Position numbers and translations under genes: made by a program | In this document: positions 25,703 through 43,700 of the stretch, one piece after another | Layout: every line of letters starts with the position of its first letter | Numbering within the stretch: position 1 is the first letter of the stretch | The notes under the pieces: model-generated | The model's database searches: none | What the model saw: only the letters and a program-made list of their open reading frames with translations | Told to the model about the DNA's origin: nothing | Origin: Oscheius tipulae | Taxonomy: Eukaryota > Nematoda > Chromadorea > Rhabditida > Rhabditidae | DNA length: 64,000 bases | Reading direction: 5' to 3' | Assembly: GCA_037178975.1 (NCBI GenBank) | Contig: JASJZH010000006.1 | Location: 3,286,001 to 3,350,000, forward strand

Positions 25703-28700
25703 ATGATAGTATTATGGAGGGTGGCAGCAGGAGTCCTGCTGCCACTGGTACCCACACTGGCAGTTTTCGGCAACTTTCTCGTTATATTAGCCGTTTTCCA
25801 AGACCGCGTCCTACAGACGGTCACCAATATGCTTATTGTCAGTCTAGCCGTATCTGATCTTATGGTAAGTCTTTGAAAATCTCTTGTTGACAGGTCTCCT
25901 TAATCGGCGGTACATAACAAAGCTAAGTGGCACCAAGTGGAGAGATTTTGGGGGACACACAGACCTGGAATGGGGTCCTTCTTTCCTCCCGAGGGAGCTG
26001 CACGTGTTCAGTTCCACCCAATCTCGAGACAGCACAGCAAAAGAACAACCGAGTGCCCCGGAAATGCATATCCAATAGCACGAGAGTCCAAATGCAAATA
26101 CGCTAACTATGCACTTGGGATTTATAATTGTTGCGTTGTTTCCGTAATTGCGGAACTGTTGTTTGCGAGGGTCTTTCGTTCTACTCTTCCTAAATTGACG
26201 ATAAATAAGGCGTCTTGGGATCTCCTTTGTGCCCTCGTTCAGCGGGATACGTACTTTTGAATTCTGGTGTCCAATTGGGCCTCGAGGTTGAACTTGACAA
26301 TGCGCATGTGTGACGTTGTAAGATTGTTTCCAAAGACCAGGAGTGAGAGACAGGAGGAGTACACTATCTCTTTTCCAGGTAGCCCTTTTCGTCATGTCTT
26401 TTGGAGTCTACTACGAGGTTTGGCATAAAGGAATTAAAATAATGCTTATCCTATTATAGTGGAACGGCTTCAAGTGGCAGATTGGGCACTTCCTTTGTCA
26501 TCTTTATTTGGCGTGTGACGTCATCTGCTCTACTGCCTCCATCCTCAATCTTCTAGCCATATCTCTTGACAGGTAATGCGTGTCAACCGTAAAACATGCA
26601 AAAATTTCTGCAGATATATGGCCATATCACATCCAATTTCATATGCTCAAGTGGGTACCAGCAATAGACGAGCCGTCACCTCGCTTTGTATAGTCTGGGG
26701 CGTATCAATTATTGTTGGTACTCCGTTATTATTTGGAGTGAATCCTATGGAAAACGAGGTGAGTTACTCGATCATGCATGAAGCGGGATGTGTCAAAAGT
26801 CCGGTGTGGCTTCTCTCCGCGGGACTCTCTCGCCTTACACACACAACCTGAGAATATAAATTGAGTCGTAGGATACATTCATGAGCACGGGCTCATTCTT
26901 CAAGCTGGCGGGACCGAGACAGAAGGGGTCCTACCTCGGGAGCTTGCTATTTATCTACGGGGACAATCATGGATTTCGTTGTCTCATTCAGATTACCTCG
27001 GGATGTCCTCGCCCATTACAATTACCCAGGAATTCCCTGGGGTGCTAGTGACCGCCTCGTGGCAGCTCCAAATATGCACACGTAAACCGGGAAGTCACAC
27101 TCAAGGAGAGGGAGGAGAGCAATGTAGATAGCTCATTAAGTAGCAAAACAATGACTGCGATTGCTTGCTACTTTTTTTTCAAAGAGAGTCGCATCAAAAA
27201 GCAGCGTCTTCTAGGACTGCTTGCAAAATTTAATCGCATTAGAAATTTCCATGTTTTCAGATATACGTAGAATCGTTTCGAATTAGATAAAACCTTTTGT
27301 GCTGATTCATTGTTTTTCAGCAATGCGAGCTAGGGAATCCTTATTTCAATGCAATTTCTTCCGTCTTTTCTTTCTTCCTCCCGTGTGCCACCATGATATG
27401 TCTGTATACGGTGGTCTTCAAGCGACTTCGAGCACGAGAACGCGCTCGTAGTCAACGCCATGCTACTAATAAAAAAGAAAATGATAAGGTTGGTTCATCC
27501 TTAGATCAGTTCAAATAGTCCCGTTTCAGATTAGTAGTGCTCTCCTTGGAGGAGCCAGTTTTGCTAGGCAAATGGGAAAACATTTTAAGAATAGAGCGGA
27601 TCAAATCGTGCTAGAAAACAGCTTTCAGGTACGTTCTATGCTATTCAGACTTTTACTCGTTTATGAAAAAGGAGCGTCACAGTCGCTAGAAGCTGCTGTC
27701 ACGAGCAGATGCAGTATTTACGGAACATCCTGTCAGACGCAGTGGTTTCAAAATAGATGCCTCTTTCCCCTTGCTGGTGACTGTGGGGACTAAGAGATTT
27801 CATCCGGGTGGGCTAGATTAGACAAAACACCTCAACCCACATGACTCATTTGATTTTCACTCATGTAATGCGATTCAACTCCTGGAAACGAAATTTATGT
27901 GTTGGTCCCAACACGGAAAGCAGATTTAGGACAAATCTTGGTGTGCGCTGTGGTTGTAATCAGTTTTGAATTGATGACATAGAGCTAAATGTGTGGAAAA
28001 CATCAAAGACAACACAAAAAAGGAAATTTGTTTTCAGACATCTTCGTTCCCGACGGTGTCCGAGTCGTCTGACGACATTTCTTCCCTAACGCCGATGCCA
28101 ACCGATCTCAATTTTGGTCCAACCACACTTCTAGAACAAAGAAAGAAAATTGCAGAATCCGAATCGCTTCCTGTCATGACGATCATGAACGGCAACTGTA
28201 AGTAACTCAATAGGGTGACCCAAGGATTGTTTCAGTGAAAAGCAAACTGATAACGAATTGCACAGACGTCGTTCAAGATGAAGATGTTAAAGCAACACCA
28301 GCTTCTGATGATCTCTTAACAAGGTTGGTATTAGCAAATGCTATGACTGTCTAAATTTATTTCCTCTTTCACTGAGCGTTCAATGCAGGGGAATGGGCGT
28401 CAGGCGGATGTTCCGTGTCGAGCCTGTATAAAGGACACACAGTATGGACGACTCTATTGAACGCGCAATTGAATTAGTTGAAGCAACTGGTGGATGTCCA
28501 ATCTGCAGGCCTAGGGACGCAGTATTGGCGCTCAAGCAGAACACACCGCTTAAAGAAGGGGCACTTTGCTTCAATAGTGTAGTTATGAGTGAGATTCAGT
28601 TCCAGGTCGTTCGGCGATGATCTGGAGGAACTCTTCCCCTTCATTGATTGTGGAGCAAACAGTTCCAAATCCTCGAAAGAAGACTTGGCTGAGGAAAAGA

Positions 28701-29563
28701 TTGAAGTGAAGGTCCTGTCAAATTCTGTTCCAATCATCCATCACACAGAGAGGAGGATATCCCAATCTTTGAGGGTAGGATTTTGTATTCGTGACCGAAA
28801 CTAAACAGTGTTCCAGTTGAGTGAACCTCGTCGCGCTCAACAGAAGCAGATATTCTCAGAAGGTTTTCGAAACGGTTCCATCAAAAGAAAAGTGACCGAT
28901 GTTTTTTCATTGCCGCCTCGTTCAAGTCTACTCCATGTTCAAACAATGGACGATATGGCAAAAGTAAATATGGAAACGTTAGTAACTCATCGTGGTTCAG
29001 GTCCATAAAACGACGATGCCAACAAAAACGAAAAGTTTCGTAGATTTTTTGAATGCCGATGACTGTACCTTTACTGATTCGATGAGGATTTGTAAAGACC
29101 AATTGTGGAATAGGTAAGCAATACGCGTGCTTCGAACCAAACTATCTCAGAGTAACTGGCTGGAAAACGAGACCAAACAGGCAAATGATGAAGAAGGCAT
29201 CTAAACAAATGCGACGAGAGCATAAAGCGACTGTCACACTGGCTGTGGTTTTAGGTGAGTTAGTCGCTCCGTACAAGAATAGGAAGTTTTTCAGCCGTTT
29301 TCCTTGTCTGCTGGCTGCCCTTCTTCACTCTGCACCTGTTCAACTCTGTCTGTGCGATAGTACGTGACAATCCACAAGGATGTCTTCCAATGTTGCCAAT
29401 GTTTCTATCAACATGGCTAGGATAGTGAGTTACTTTCTGTTCTAAAATAAGTTTCGGTTTCAGTCTCAATTCTTCCCTCAATCCTCTCATCTACACGATC
29501 TTTGACCAACGATTCCGACGAGCCTTCCGCAATGTTCTCAGCTGTGGCATGTCAAAGAAATAG
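25703..29563 (+). CDS. D2-like dopamine receptor
   Basis: Class A amine GPCR; D2-type receptors couple to Gi/o and lower cAMP. Exons lie at about 25703-25864, 26379-26416, 26461-26573, 26614-26758, 27321-27488, 27529-27628, 28040-28198, then several loop exons, and the end at 29563. TM2 ends [10 protein letters not shown]3 carries the amine-binding Asp ([16 protein letters not shown]), then LDRYMAIS. TM5 has the two-serine catechol motif [18 protein letters not shown]6 is FLVCWLPFF and TM7 is [12 protein letters not shown], with a very short tail ending CGMSKK. This mix of long third loop and short tail is the D2 pattern. The third loop is large and spread over at least six exons. The intron at about 28323-28603 may hide an optional exon. 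The visible start gives only about five residues before TM1; a TTTTCAG acceptor lies 9 nt upstream, so an N-terminal exon may be missing from this model. DOP-2 and DOP-3 cannot be told apart here. Confidence 0.88.
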
Positions 29564-30409
29564 CTCTCCTCTTCTCCAATTGTGATCAACTGCTGCTATA
29601 GCAGTTTTGTGGGTATTGCATTTTAACCCCCGTGTCATAATATCATCCATTTCTGAAACCGGTACTGAACATTTCCTAGTGTCAACTATAAAGAGATCTC
29701 CAAATAAAGATCTATTTACCCGTATGAATTTAAACCTGCTTTGTGGTTAGTCTACGCAAGTATGAAGCGCGAAAGGTGATACGTTGTTGGCGACTTTATT
29801 GGGCATACCGTGTCTAGAGGTCAACGGTCCGGTTGTTTGCTCAAGGCTTCCGGCGTGTATGACTTGTTTCGATGGACTGTTTATAGTCCACCTTGCGGGG
29901 AAACGTTTGCCATTCCATCTCGTTGAGCTCATGCGTCTTTCTGGTTTCTGAACCAGTCTAGTCTACAGGCTATTTTGTAAATAATTTCCTTGTTGGCTTC
30001 ACCTGTTACCAAAACTGCGCATTCCACTAGGCCACCCCTGTTGTTTGGTTTTCAGGTAATTGCGCTTGCAGAGTAGTGATTTTAAGTGGTTTTCGCTTTT
30101 TTAGCGTGTTCTGCCCACATGCCAATTTCATAAGGGAACTGGCCCAAGAATTAAGTGATAAAAAAGAAAGTGCAAACTCCGGAAGGATCGTTAGCGTGCA
30201 GACTATTTAACGTTTTTTGCCAATCTTCTTATGGCCAATCGGACCGGTCATCGCTTTCTTATTTCTCGCTCGGAAGTGACACCTAGGTTTTTGTTTGTTC
30301 AGCCTGCTGCGGTGGTGACCAACATCAATTGCCGTCTTTCATCAGAGTCTCCGGGCACTGTGCACAGGTTTCTGATCGTCACGTTCATTTCTGGCAGCCC
30401 CCTGAACGA
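29564..30409. other. Intergenic
   Basis: Nothing coding is supported. The short frame at 30231-30482 (+) overlaps the first exon of the next gene in another frame. Confidence 0.5.
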
Positions 30410-32540
30410 ATGTTGCGATGGATATCGCTTTTTCTGGCTGTTATTGTCAGAGGTAAAATACTTTGACCGACTCTTCATCTAACGACCCCTATTCAGAAGT
30501 CTGCGGTAGCTGTCCTACAAAGGAATTCATGCCTTGCGTCGTCCAGCTGAATACGCAACGTGTTCCTTTTGACACCAATATCATGCACGTCATCTTTAAT
30601 ATCACGACCGAAGCTAAATTGATCCACACGTGCAGGTAGGCGTCAATTGCACTTTTTCAAGTGAGCCTAATTCCTAGGGCTTACGAAAGATCGTTTCCGT
30701 GTTTTCGTCTAAGACTGACCTCATGCGGCACAAAAGCTCAAAAAACCATAATGGAACGAGGAGAAAGGCTACATGCTTTTCTTTGTGCACCATTTTCTAT
30801 GCAAGTAAGAGAAAAAAGCGAACAAAAAACAAAAACATTCAGAGACAGAAGGTTTTCCTGAAATCTACTCAGTGCATCCAGTCCCTGCTGAAGCGGCCGA
30901 TTGATTCAAAATGTGAAAAACCAGACAGCCTTATGACCCAAAAACTCCATTCCTGCAGGTAGAGGACAACTCGCAGTCTGTAGGCTTTCTTTTTCAGATC
31001 TAAATGCGGAAGTGATCTAACATGTAACACCAAAACTGACATTAGTGAGCTTGCAGCTTGCTTGTATCTCAGGATTGAAAAAGTCTGCGGATTTGAAGCA
31101 GCAGAATTTTATAAACAAATGCAGCAGGTTAGTGCTACTTTTACGAGGACAACGCAGAACTCAGGTAATATCTAACCGAGAGTACCCTGTCCAATGTTCT
31201 TACACAATGAGGGGATCTACTCGGGTAATTCCACCAACTCCTGTTTTACAAACGACGGTGTCGACTACTGCCGTGACACAGAAACCGTACCAGCAGTTGA
31301 AAAAGAAGACGACTTTACCATACTACTTCAGTACGTCGTATATCACGGTCTACCCTGAGAACTACGTGAGAAGCAATGGAATTAGTCGGAAGGAACCACA
31401 AAGCAGAGTCAGGACACGGAATTTTTCCAAACTGTTCACTCCAATGAAGGATCCAGAAGTTCTGCCTGGAGCTAGTGTAGTCACTACTAGTTTGGCAACA
31501 AGATCGTTTTCGTTCACGATGCCATCAGTTACCTCTCCAGCTCCATTGCAAACGATGACGACGCCTGTTCCAACTAAACCTGTGACAGTTGATTCCACAG
31601 TCTCACTTCCAGGAGCCAGACCCATACCCGAAACAGTTCTTTACGTTCAACGGGAAGCTTCGACACCACCAATAAAAAATCACTTTCCTTCTAAAGTCTT
31701 CTCTTCTTCACCAGCGGACTCGGACAAGTTCATTCCGTGGTATCACAACAACAAGGAGAGCGGCAGTGCACCTTCCAACCCAATGATTGCTCCCTTCATG
31801 GATGCCTCAGTTCATTCAACTCTTATGCCGCTGATTCTATCGAACGACTTTCCCGATGGCCCGACTATCGGAGAAGACGTCACTCCTTCTCCATTCAAGA
31901 TCAATATAAATTGGCAGGACGCTCCAGAGGTAGGGTTTGCAGCAATATGATTTATAATCCCATTATTTAAGGAAAACATCTGGTACCAGCAAAACATCCC
32001 CCAACAGAAGAAACTGGAACCACAAGAAAATGGTGCCTTCCAGATGGTGACTCCGATTTTGAACCATTTGAAATCACAGCCGCTCAACTTCACGGAAATG
32101 AGCAACCAGGCTAGCAATTATTTCAACGGTGGGTTTTGATTAATCTCGGGGCCAGTTGCGATGTCCTCCTTATCCCTGAGGGATGAGGCTTATCACTCTG
32201 TGATGTTAAAATCATACACAGACATTAAACAAAGTACTTTTCAGCAGCGCTCAGTGCTCTTGAATCTGTTGCAGACGAATCGAGACAAGCAACGTTGGAC
32301 AATAACCCTTGGAGAACACTTATCGGTTCGTTTCCATTTTTTTGTGTTCTAATCGTCATAATAACTTTTCTTGCAACTCATTACTCGCTTGAGCAACGCT
32401 CGCTGTTTTGCAAGATCTTCAAGTGCTTGTACAAATTTTTGATTTCAGATGCTGTTGCTCCGACGATCCACAAGGTCAGCCCGAACATTATTCCAAGAAT
32501 ACGGCAAGAAATGGAACGGATCGAGTCACAAGGCGCATAA
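30410..32540 (+). CDS. Cys-rich, Ser/Thr/Pro-rich surface or secreted protein
   Basis: Not a family I can name. Eight exons join in phase: 30410-30452, 30497-30635, 30714-30804, 30843-30958, 30999-31127, 31165-31929, 31972-32128 and one from about 32253. The N-terminus is a signal peptide (MLRWISLFLAVIV). The next 150 residues are a cysteine-rich module split over four small exons (CGSCPTKEFMPC, LHAFLCAPF, TQCIQSLLKR, SKCGSDLTC, AACLYLRIEKVCGF), helical in look and similar in style to secreted nematode DB or CPG-like modules. Residues after that form a roughly 250-residue Thr/Ser/Pro-rich stalk, likely O-glycosylated. Near the C-terminus a hydrophobic segment (FFCVLIVIITFLATHY) would anchor it in the membrane, but it lies inside a possible in-frame intron. 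The final residues are ERIESQGA. An AATAAA at 32568-32573 closes the transcript. Confidence 0.75.
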
Positions 32541-32561
32541 TTTGATTTATTTGAGTGATAA

Positions 32562-32573
32562 TTTATTAATAAA
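32562..32573. terminator. Back-to-back polyadenylation signals of two convergent genes
   Basis: TTTATTAATAAA gives AATAAA on the plus strand (32568-32573, 28 nt after the plus-strand stop) and AATAAA on the minus strand (32562-32567, about 200 nt after the kinase stop). The two signals abut with no spacer, so the two 3' UTRs probably overlap. Confidence 0.65.
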
Positions 32574-32764
32574 CCTGGTGCTGGACAAAGTTTAAAGGTT
32601 TTTCTTTGAAAGCATTAAGGGCAACAACTGTAATTGGCAAATGAGAATAACGAATGATAACAACGTTGTGAGGAAATGAACAAGTATCATTTGATACCCG
32701 AAATAGGAGAAATGAGAAGACTAGAGTTGGACTGAAAACTGTTGTCACAAGCGATACCCGCATG

Positions 32765-37579
<4,815 letters not shown>

Positions 37580-40000
37580 AGAGGTCACGGGCCGGTCATC
37601 TAATCCTGAAACATGTGGTGATAGGTCAAAAAGTAAACAAAGACAACCGAACGAAGGCAGTAAAAACTTAAAATTGACGTGAATGAGGGCGAAAAGAAAG
37701 GTTTACAGTGATTAGTATTAATAAGTTGTGGCCACAAGATCGTTCGATAGTAAAGGAAGGTCGTGCAGGCGATGAATCACGTGCGCAAAATGCTGCGCGC
37801 CTATCCAAAGTGGCCAGTTCGTCCTCAACAAAACAACTGTTTATGCTCAGTTCTAAACGTTGAGACTGGTCGGGAAGGCTTTCTTCCATCTGCACCTCGG
37901 ATTTTGCGTGGGAGGACAAGCTTGAATCGACAATCCTACTGGCTTTTAACAACATTAGGGTTTAATGGGTTCTATCTCTTTTATGCAGGCCATGCTGCGG
38001 CGCAAAACGCTCAAAAAGTGGAGGTCGAATGGCGGCTGCATAACAGACGCATATTGTTTTTTTTTTTCGTTTCCGGCTGCAGGGGAGTGGAGGAATTGAG
38101 CGGCCTAATCGAAAACAGCGGCTGTGAAATTTTTGCTGACAATGATTTTGTTCTAGTCAGATTTAAAAGCCTCAAAGAAATCAGTTCGAGGAATGTGGAG
38201 TTTCAAGAACCAATCCGAGTTTCGACAGGTGGCCAGCGCGTGCAAGGCATCTGTTACAGAAAAGGACCTAAAGATAAGACAAAATTCAAGAGGCTGAGAC
38301 TGTTTGCACAAGGCAGAAACTATCTCTTTTCGAGTGTGATAGGACGAACGAAGCGTTGCGGCCGGAAAAGGACCATTTGGCGCCCAAACCTTCCGCATAA
38401 ACAATTTAATTGAGTCCAATATGAACAGCCGAAATTAGAATTGGCCGGCTTAAACAATTACAATCACGTGGGCTTTTACGCGTTAACGAGAAAAAAATCG
38501 AGTGGGGAAGTAGACATATGGTGGGAGAGTATGGTTGCCAACCAGCTGGTGAGGCTAAAGATCTTCACGGGCCGATCGCCCGTGATTTTTTAGCGGCGTG
38601 AGCCTTCGCCTGGCGATTGCGATCAATACCCGTTATTTGTCCACTGCGAGATGTACCCTCGGGGGCATATACATCAAGAAAACTTGTCCAACGACCAAAA
38701 AATGACTCAGCAAGACCTAAAATCAGCGAAATATGAATACTTTTGAGAAAGGTCGTTGACCTGTCTAGGGAAATACGTTTCCAGAGATTAAAAGAAATCG
38801 GGTGCATCACTCAAAAAATCGGAGCCATCTAAAGACACTTTCTATAAAGAGATGGCTTCTCCGTGAACGCCTTTTGTTGACCTAGGAATTCTATACCCCG
38901 TGGACAGTGACAAGACAGTAAAAGAAGCGGAGCGTTGAACTGTTTATTTCAACACCTAAACGTGACACATATTTCACGGATAGTAGTTGTTCTCTAATGA
39001 ATGATTTATTCTATGGGGATTTGACGGGAAGTGCGGCCTATGGGTAGCCCTCCTCGCGAACCGGAAACACAGCTGACTGCCCTGCAATTTAAGCATCACT
39101 TTTCTTATTTTTTTGTGTTTACCGGAGAACACTTTAGGATGCAAAAGTCAGGATTATACGTCATAAGAACGAGACCAAACAAGGAATTTGATATAGCGAG
39201 GTATTTGCATAAAGAATACCAGTATAAAGTATTTTAGACGCCCAGAATTAAAACGTGAAACAGTCATTGAAATCTCATAAGGAAATACAGCTCACATCGT
39301 TTCGTATTCGTTTCTGCGATGCACTCTGCGGATCATTCGCTCATCAACGTTTCACGAACTGGTTGAATTCAAATGAACTGGAATGTCAAAAGATGTTTCC
39401 TTTGGAAAAGTTTGTAAAAAAGTGCAGCTATGTAGAAATATTTGATCAGAAGAGAACTGCGGATTCGAAACTAATACGAAACTCGAAAAAATTCTTAACT
39501 TTTGCAAAAGTCGGTAAACCAGTTTCGTCCCTCTTTCAGGAAATTTATCAAAGTTCAAACCTGATTTCACTAAAAACTATCTGTTCTAACTGTTTCGTAC
39601 AAGCAAGTTTAAATATATTAATGTACCAAATTAAGGCCTTTGAAAAAGTCTATTTCTATTCGAAATCGGGTAGACGATTCTTTGAATAGCGGTAGATTTC
39701 ACCCATGGAACATACAACAATTAGGTTTCCTCTGAGAAATTCGCCGAGAGTGTCTGACCACTGATTACTCAGAAAAACACCCTCTTTTCGAAATGAAAGC
39801 GAATGTTGCACATAATTTTATTCTTATATAACAATTGATGTAAACAAAATTGTTTCTATTACTATTTACTGTGAGATCTAGAACTGGTGAGATGTGGGGA
39901 AAGAGACCATTCAATGAGGGCAAATTGTACATAAGCAAAGGTATAACCGAAAACCGACCGTCCAAAGACTTCAGCGACATTCCCTAAGAGGAGCTAATCA
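37580..40000. other. Intergenic; upstream of the receptor kinase
   Basis: The 5' leader of the kinase has a TTTCAG near 37608 and a four-codon upstream reading frame at 37585-37599 (-). A 214-codon ATG-started open frame at 37772-38413 (+) has no recognisable domain or partner exon and may be chance. The minus strand near 39830 carries an AATAAA-like signal for the LDL-A gene. Confidence 0.45.
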
Positions 40001-40713
40001 TCATACAACGGGAATATCCCGAAGAGAGACTTTTCGGTGGCTGGTACGGTTCGAGTGGCGAGACCTTCGGTGAGAAGATCGGCTTCTGTTTCGGGATTCC
40101 CTTTTTCGGTTGAGTGATTGTCGGATTTTGGCAAGTTCCACACGGAGAGACTCGATTTCGTCAAGCTCTCTGATTACGCTGATGTGCTGTTTGCGTCGCT
40201 GAAATAGTACGTTGAGATACACTCTTTGTATGGTTGTATGTATGGTAACAAAATAACAACTCACCAGAATGTGATACTGGCAGGCAGTTTCATGCTCGTC
40301 TTCTCCTCCTGGACAGTCTACTTTTCCATCGCAGAGATCGCTTTCGGCAAGGCAGACAGGCTCAAGGCTCTTGCGAAGCTTGTACCTCTCCCCAGGGCAG
40401 GCAATTTTGTATTCTCGACCGGGACATTCGTCTAAATACGTCAGAATAAGTCGGAGTCTGCCATTTTGACTAACCTTTTGTAGGATCGAAGTAGAAGACA
40501 CCAGGGGGAGTAGCATCGGTTGGCTCCTCAGGTTTTGCGTTTCCCATTACCTTACGCAGTTGTTCTTCGGTTAGCTGTCGAACCTGAATGTTGTGTTGTC
40601 AGGATCATTTTGAATCCTTAACTTACGGCATTTCCCGTTAACGCATCCGGTTTAACATATTTGCCTGTTACAAGGCAGACGATGGATAGCCAGAAGACAA
40701 CGATGTAATTCAT
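40001..40713 (-). CDS. Small secreted LDL-receptor class A domain protein with Arg/Ser-rich tail
   Basis: Four exons (40627-40713, 40475-40583, 40265-40431, 40001-40198) give about 185 residues. A signal peptide (MNYIVVFWLSIVCLVTG) is followed by a short linker and one LDL-A module. Its core is visible as CLAESDLCDGKVDCPGGEDE followed by an HETAC ending, preceded by CPGREYKIAC; the acidic CDG..DC..GEDE set binds calcium in this family. After it comes a predicted coiled coil (IRELDEIESLRVELAKI). The tail is unusually basic, with repeated R/S/H dipeptides, and ends RDIPVV. Upstream, TTACAG lies 15 nt before the ATG, a candidate trans-splice acceptor. Single-module LDL-A secreted proteins are common in nematodes; target and function are not known. 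Confidence 0.85.
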
Positions 40714-43700
40714 TTTGTGTGGAAGTCTGTAAGCCAAAAGTTAAATTTGCTAGCGATAAAGTAGAAGACAAGTGTAAAGGAAGATCCGAGAAGCCGACCG
40801 TTCTGGCCAGTCCGGTGGGTACCAACAGAATCTGTTCGCAACGGCAGATGGGAGGAGGGTATCTTGGGCGGAGCGTGTGACGCACTGTGATAATGTGAAT
40901 GTCCCGCCCCTAGAGTGTTGCGACCGTATGTTATCATAATGGGAATCAGAACGCTGTATTGAGTTAGAAGTCGAACAACATTCCGAGATCGCAAAAAAGC
41001 AAAAAGTGCGTGTGCTGCCAATGCTAAAATTTGGAGTGGTTAAATTTATCTCGATTTATGAAATGATACCTAGGCCATCGAAGTAGAAGAATGTATATCG
41101 GGATCAAAAACAGGCAAAAACAAGAATCGTTTCCTTTCCATATAAGCAACGGTCAAAAAGCGTTGACGACACCAAGACACCTGATAGTAACAGTAACAGG
41201 CAAGCGGAAATTTTCAAATAGAGTGACTACGCTAAATTGACGTCAAAAGACTTTAACCGTGCTAATGAACACGGTCCATTTCTTCTATTACACGCACTTT
41301 TTAATTGACTTTTGAAGTAGTCTCGTACTTCTACCTGTACTCGAGGTGAAAGTTTCAGAAGTTTGATCGTTGTGCGCGACTGCTAATAGCGCCGATAACT
41401 TATGATGCGGACTCGAAACAATGCCTTGTACTCTGTCCATGTGATTGTCTTGAATTTAATTACCCGGATTTACGAGAACCACATATGTTATGCGAGAAGG
41501 CATTTTTAGACAAGTTGACGCATGGGAACAAAGAAACGATGACGGAAGAAAACTGGGGAAAGTACGGTCACTGACGTAGATTTATAAGATTTGGCAGACT
41601 GTTTTCGTCTTTTTTTAAACTTTATCTCTTTAGGTAATTGTAAAGCGTTTTACAAAAGCAAGTTTGAGTTGGACTGATCTGCTCTTCTCGAACAGTTAGA
41701 ATTATCTCGCCGTTGAACACGAATAGAACCGACGAACTTTCCACTTAAACAATATTAAATCTGAACCGAACCGAACATCAACAAATTTTTAATTGACAGT
41801 TTCCCAGTAGCATGATACCATTCAAGATAACCTTGTACTTTGATCTACTGGGGCAAAGATCGGAGCAGTCTTGAAAATGCAACATGAGATCATTCTACTA
41901 GATCCAGTGCGCGAAATCGGAAACTGCTGGAAAGTGACGGTTGACACACAGGTTTTGATGAACACTGAATGTTGGGTTCATAACTAGTAAAATGAATCAT
42001 TCTATTTCTTGTTACCATGGCTGGCATGCTTCCGCCAACAAAAAAATAAATATTCCAATATGGTACTAACATGACAGCAACTAATTTTCCGAGGAATCTC
42101 TATTTTGGGATATCTTGTTCAACTTTAGCGGAACGGAGAGATACCCAAGATTTGCTTTATCAGTAGAACTGAATCTTGTTCATATCCCTGTGTTCAAGCA
42201 GTATGAGATTGCTTCCACATCATCAAGCTACCGCAGCCGGATGTGTGAAAGCATTTTGCTTTTTAAGCCGAGCTTGTCATGTCGAAGGCTGCAAACAATT
42301 CTTCCTGGTACAGCAAAATCGGTTGTAACAATAAATAAGTACTTCCTTCTATTCGGAGATCTCTAATTCGTTCTTCTAAAGTTTTTCCAAATTTCATTGG
42401 TGGGATTATCCGCATCTCTACCCACATTTCCGAAGGCTACAGTAATTAAAACAAGCAAAGTATTTCCGGTACAAGGGGTTCAACCATCACTTTTCAGCGA
42501 GCAAAAAATTAACGAACATTAATAGAACGTTTTCTACAAAAAAGGCCTCGTTAACCGCAATGTTGCGATTACGGAGGCAAGAAGCTGATTGCAAGGATGA
42601 CCTTTATTATTCCAGGAATTCATTCCGTGGAAAAGTCCTCAAAAGAGGCTACAGAAAAAACATATCCCGCGATGACATCAGAGACTTGCTACAGAAACTT
42701 AGACTTACAACGCTTTTTGATTGAACGCGGAAGTTCGAGGAATCGATCAGAACCTTCTTTTCAACCTTGTACTTTTAATAACTTTGCTACATTTTCGTGA
42801 ATAGTGTAGCGTTTGTTATATTCAATTTACGCCTGCAATAGAAGATACAGCTGCCGATCAAAAGAATTCAACTGGGTAACCCGGGCTCTTGTTACGTATG
42901 TGAGTGAACGAAGACATATGACATAGATCTGGAACATAAAGGAAGCAAAACTCGAGAATCGTACTTGTATTGTGCACGGTACATTGAAATCGTTTACGTT
43001 AATATACTCTCAAATGATTGTTGAGTGGCAAGACTACCTTCCCTCGAAGAGTACTGCAGAACCAGTCACTTTTTTGCAACCATCGAAAAATCTAACTTAA
43101 CCTGATAAAATGTTTTTTATTTTTGATATATTTAAAGCTACCGTTACCAACATTACCTAAGATATGATTCACAATACGTCAGTAAACAGTTTGATATATT
43201 CTTAAAATGTACCAACTTCATTCCGGGTACTACTGCTTCTATGTTTTTGAATTTCGTTCTTCTTCGCGTTCTTGTTTTTGAGATTGTCGGGACCGGAAAA
43301 CAAAGATTAGTTAGTATATCTGTATATGTTGTTATTGCGTCTGTCTGTTTACCAGTGATTTTCACGGTTTGTTCCTCAAAACGTAGTTCAAATGATCCGG
43401 GACGAATGACTGATTCCTTCAAAAGTCGTGTTTATCGTTAGCTATATCTAGCACGATGGCAGAAAACCGGGTGAATATCCTCATCAACTGTTATATTATT
43501 ACCGTAACCCCCGCACAAATCTCATCAGAGATTCCCAGAACGGTGGGAGGATTCAAAATTAGCTGCTTACTGACACGAATATGCAAAGTTCCGATTGCAC
43601 TTTGTAGCGAAATAATTGCAGCAGAGCTTCCGTACCTTAAGGAAGAAACTCGAAAGACAAACTTCCTTTGAAGGAACAGCTGACGCACTATAGAACTCAT

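Noticed and set aside
28430-28602. Open frame [17 protein letters not shown] in the dopamine receptor loop
   Set aside because: The exons on either side (ending LLTR and starting SFGDDLEEL) join in phase without it, so it is more likely intron sequence, although an optional exon is not excluded.
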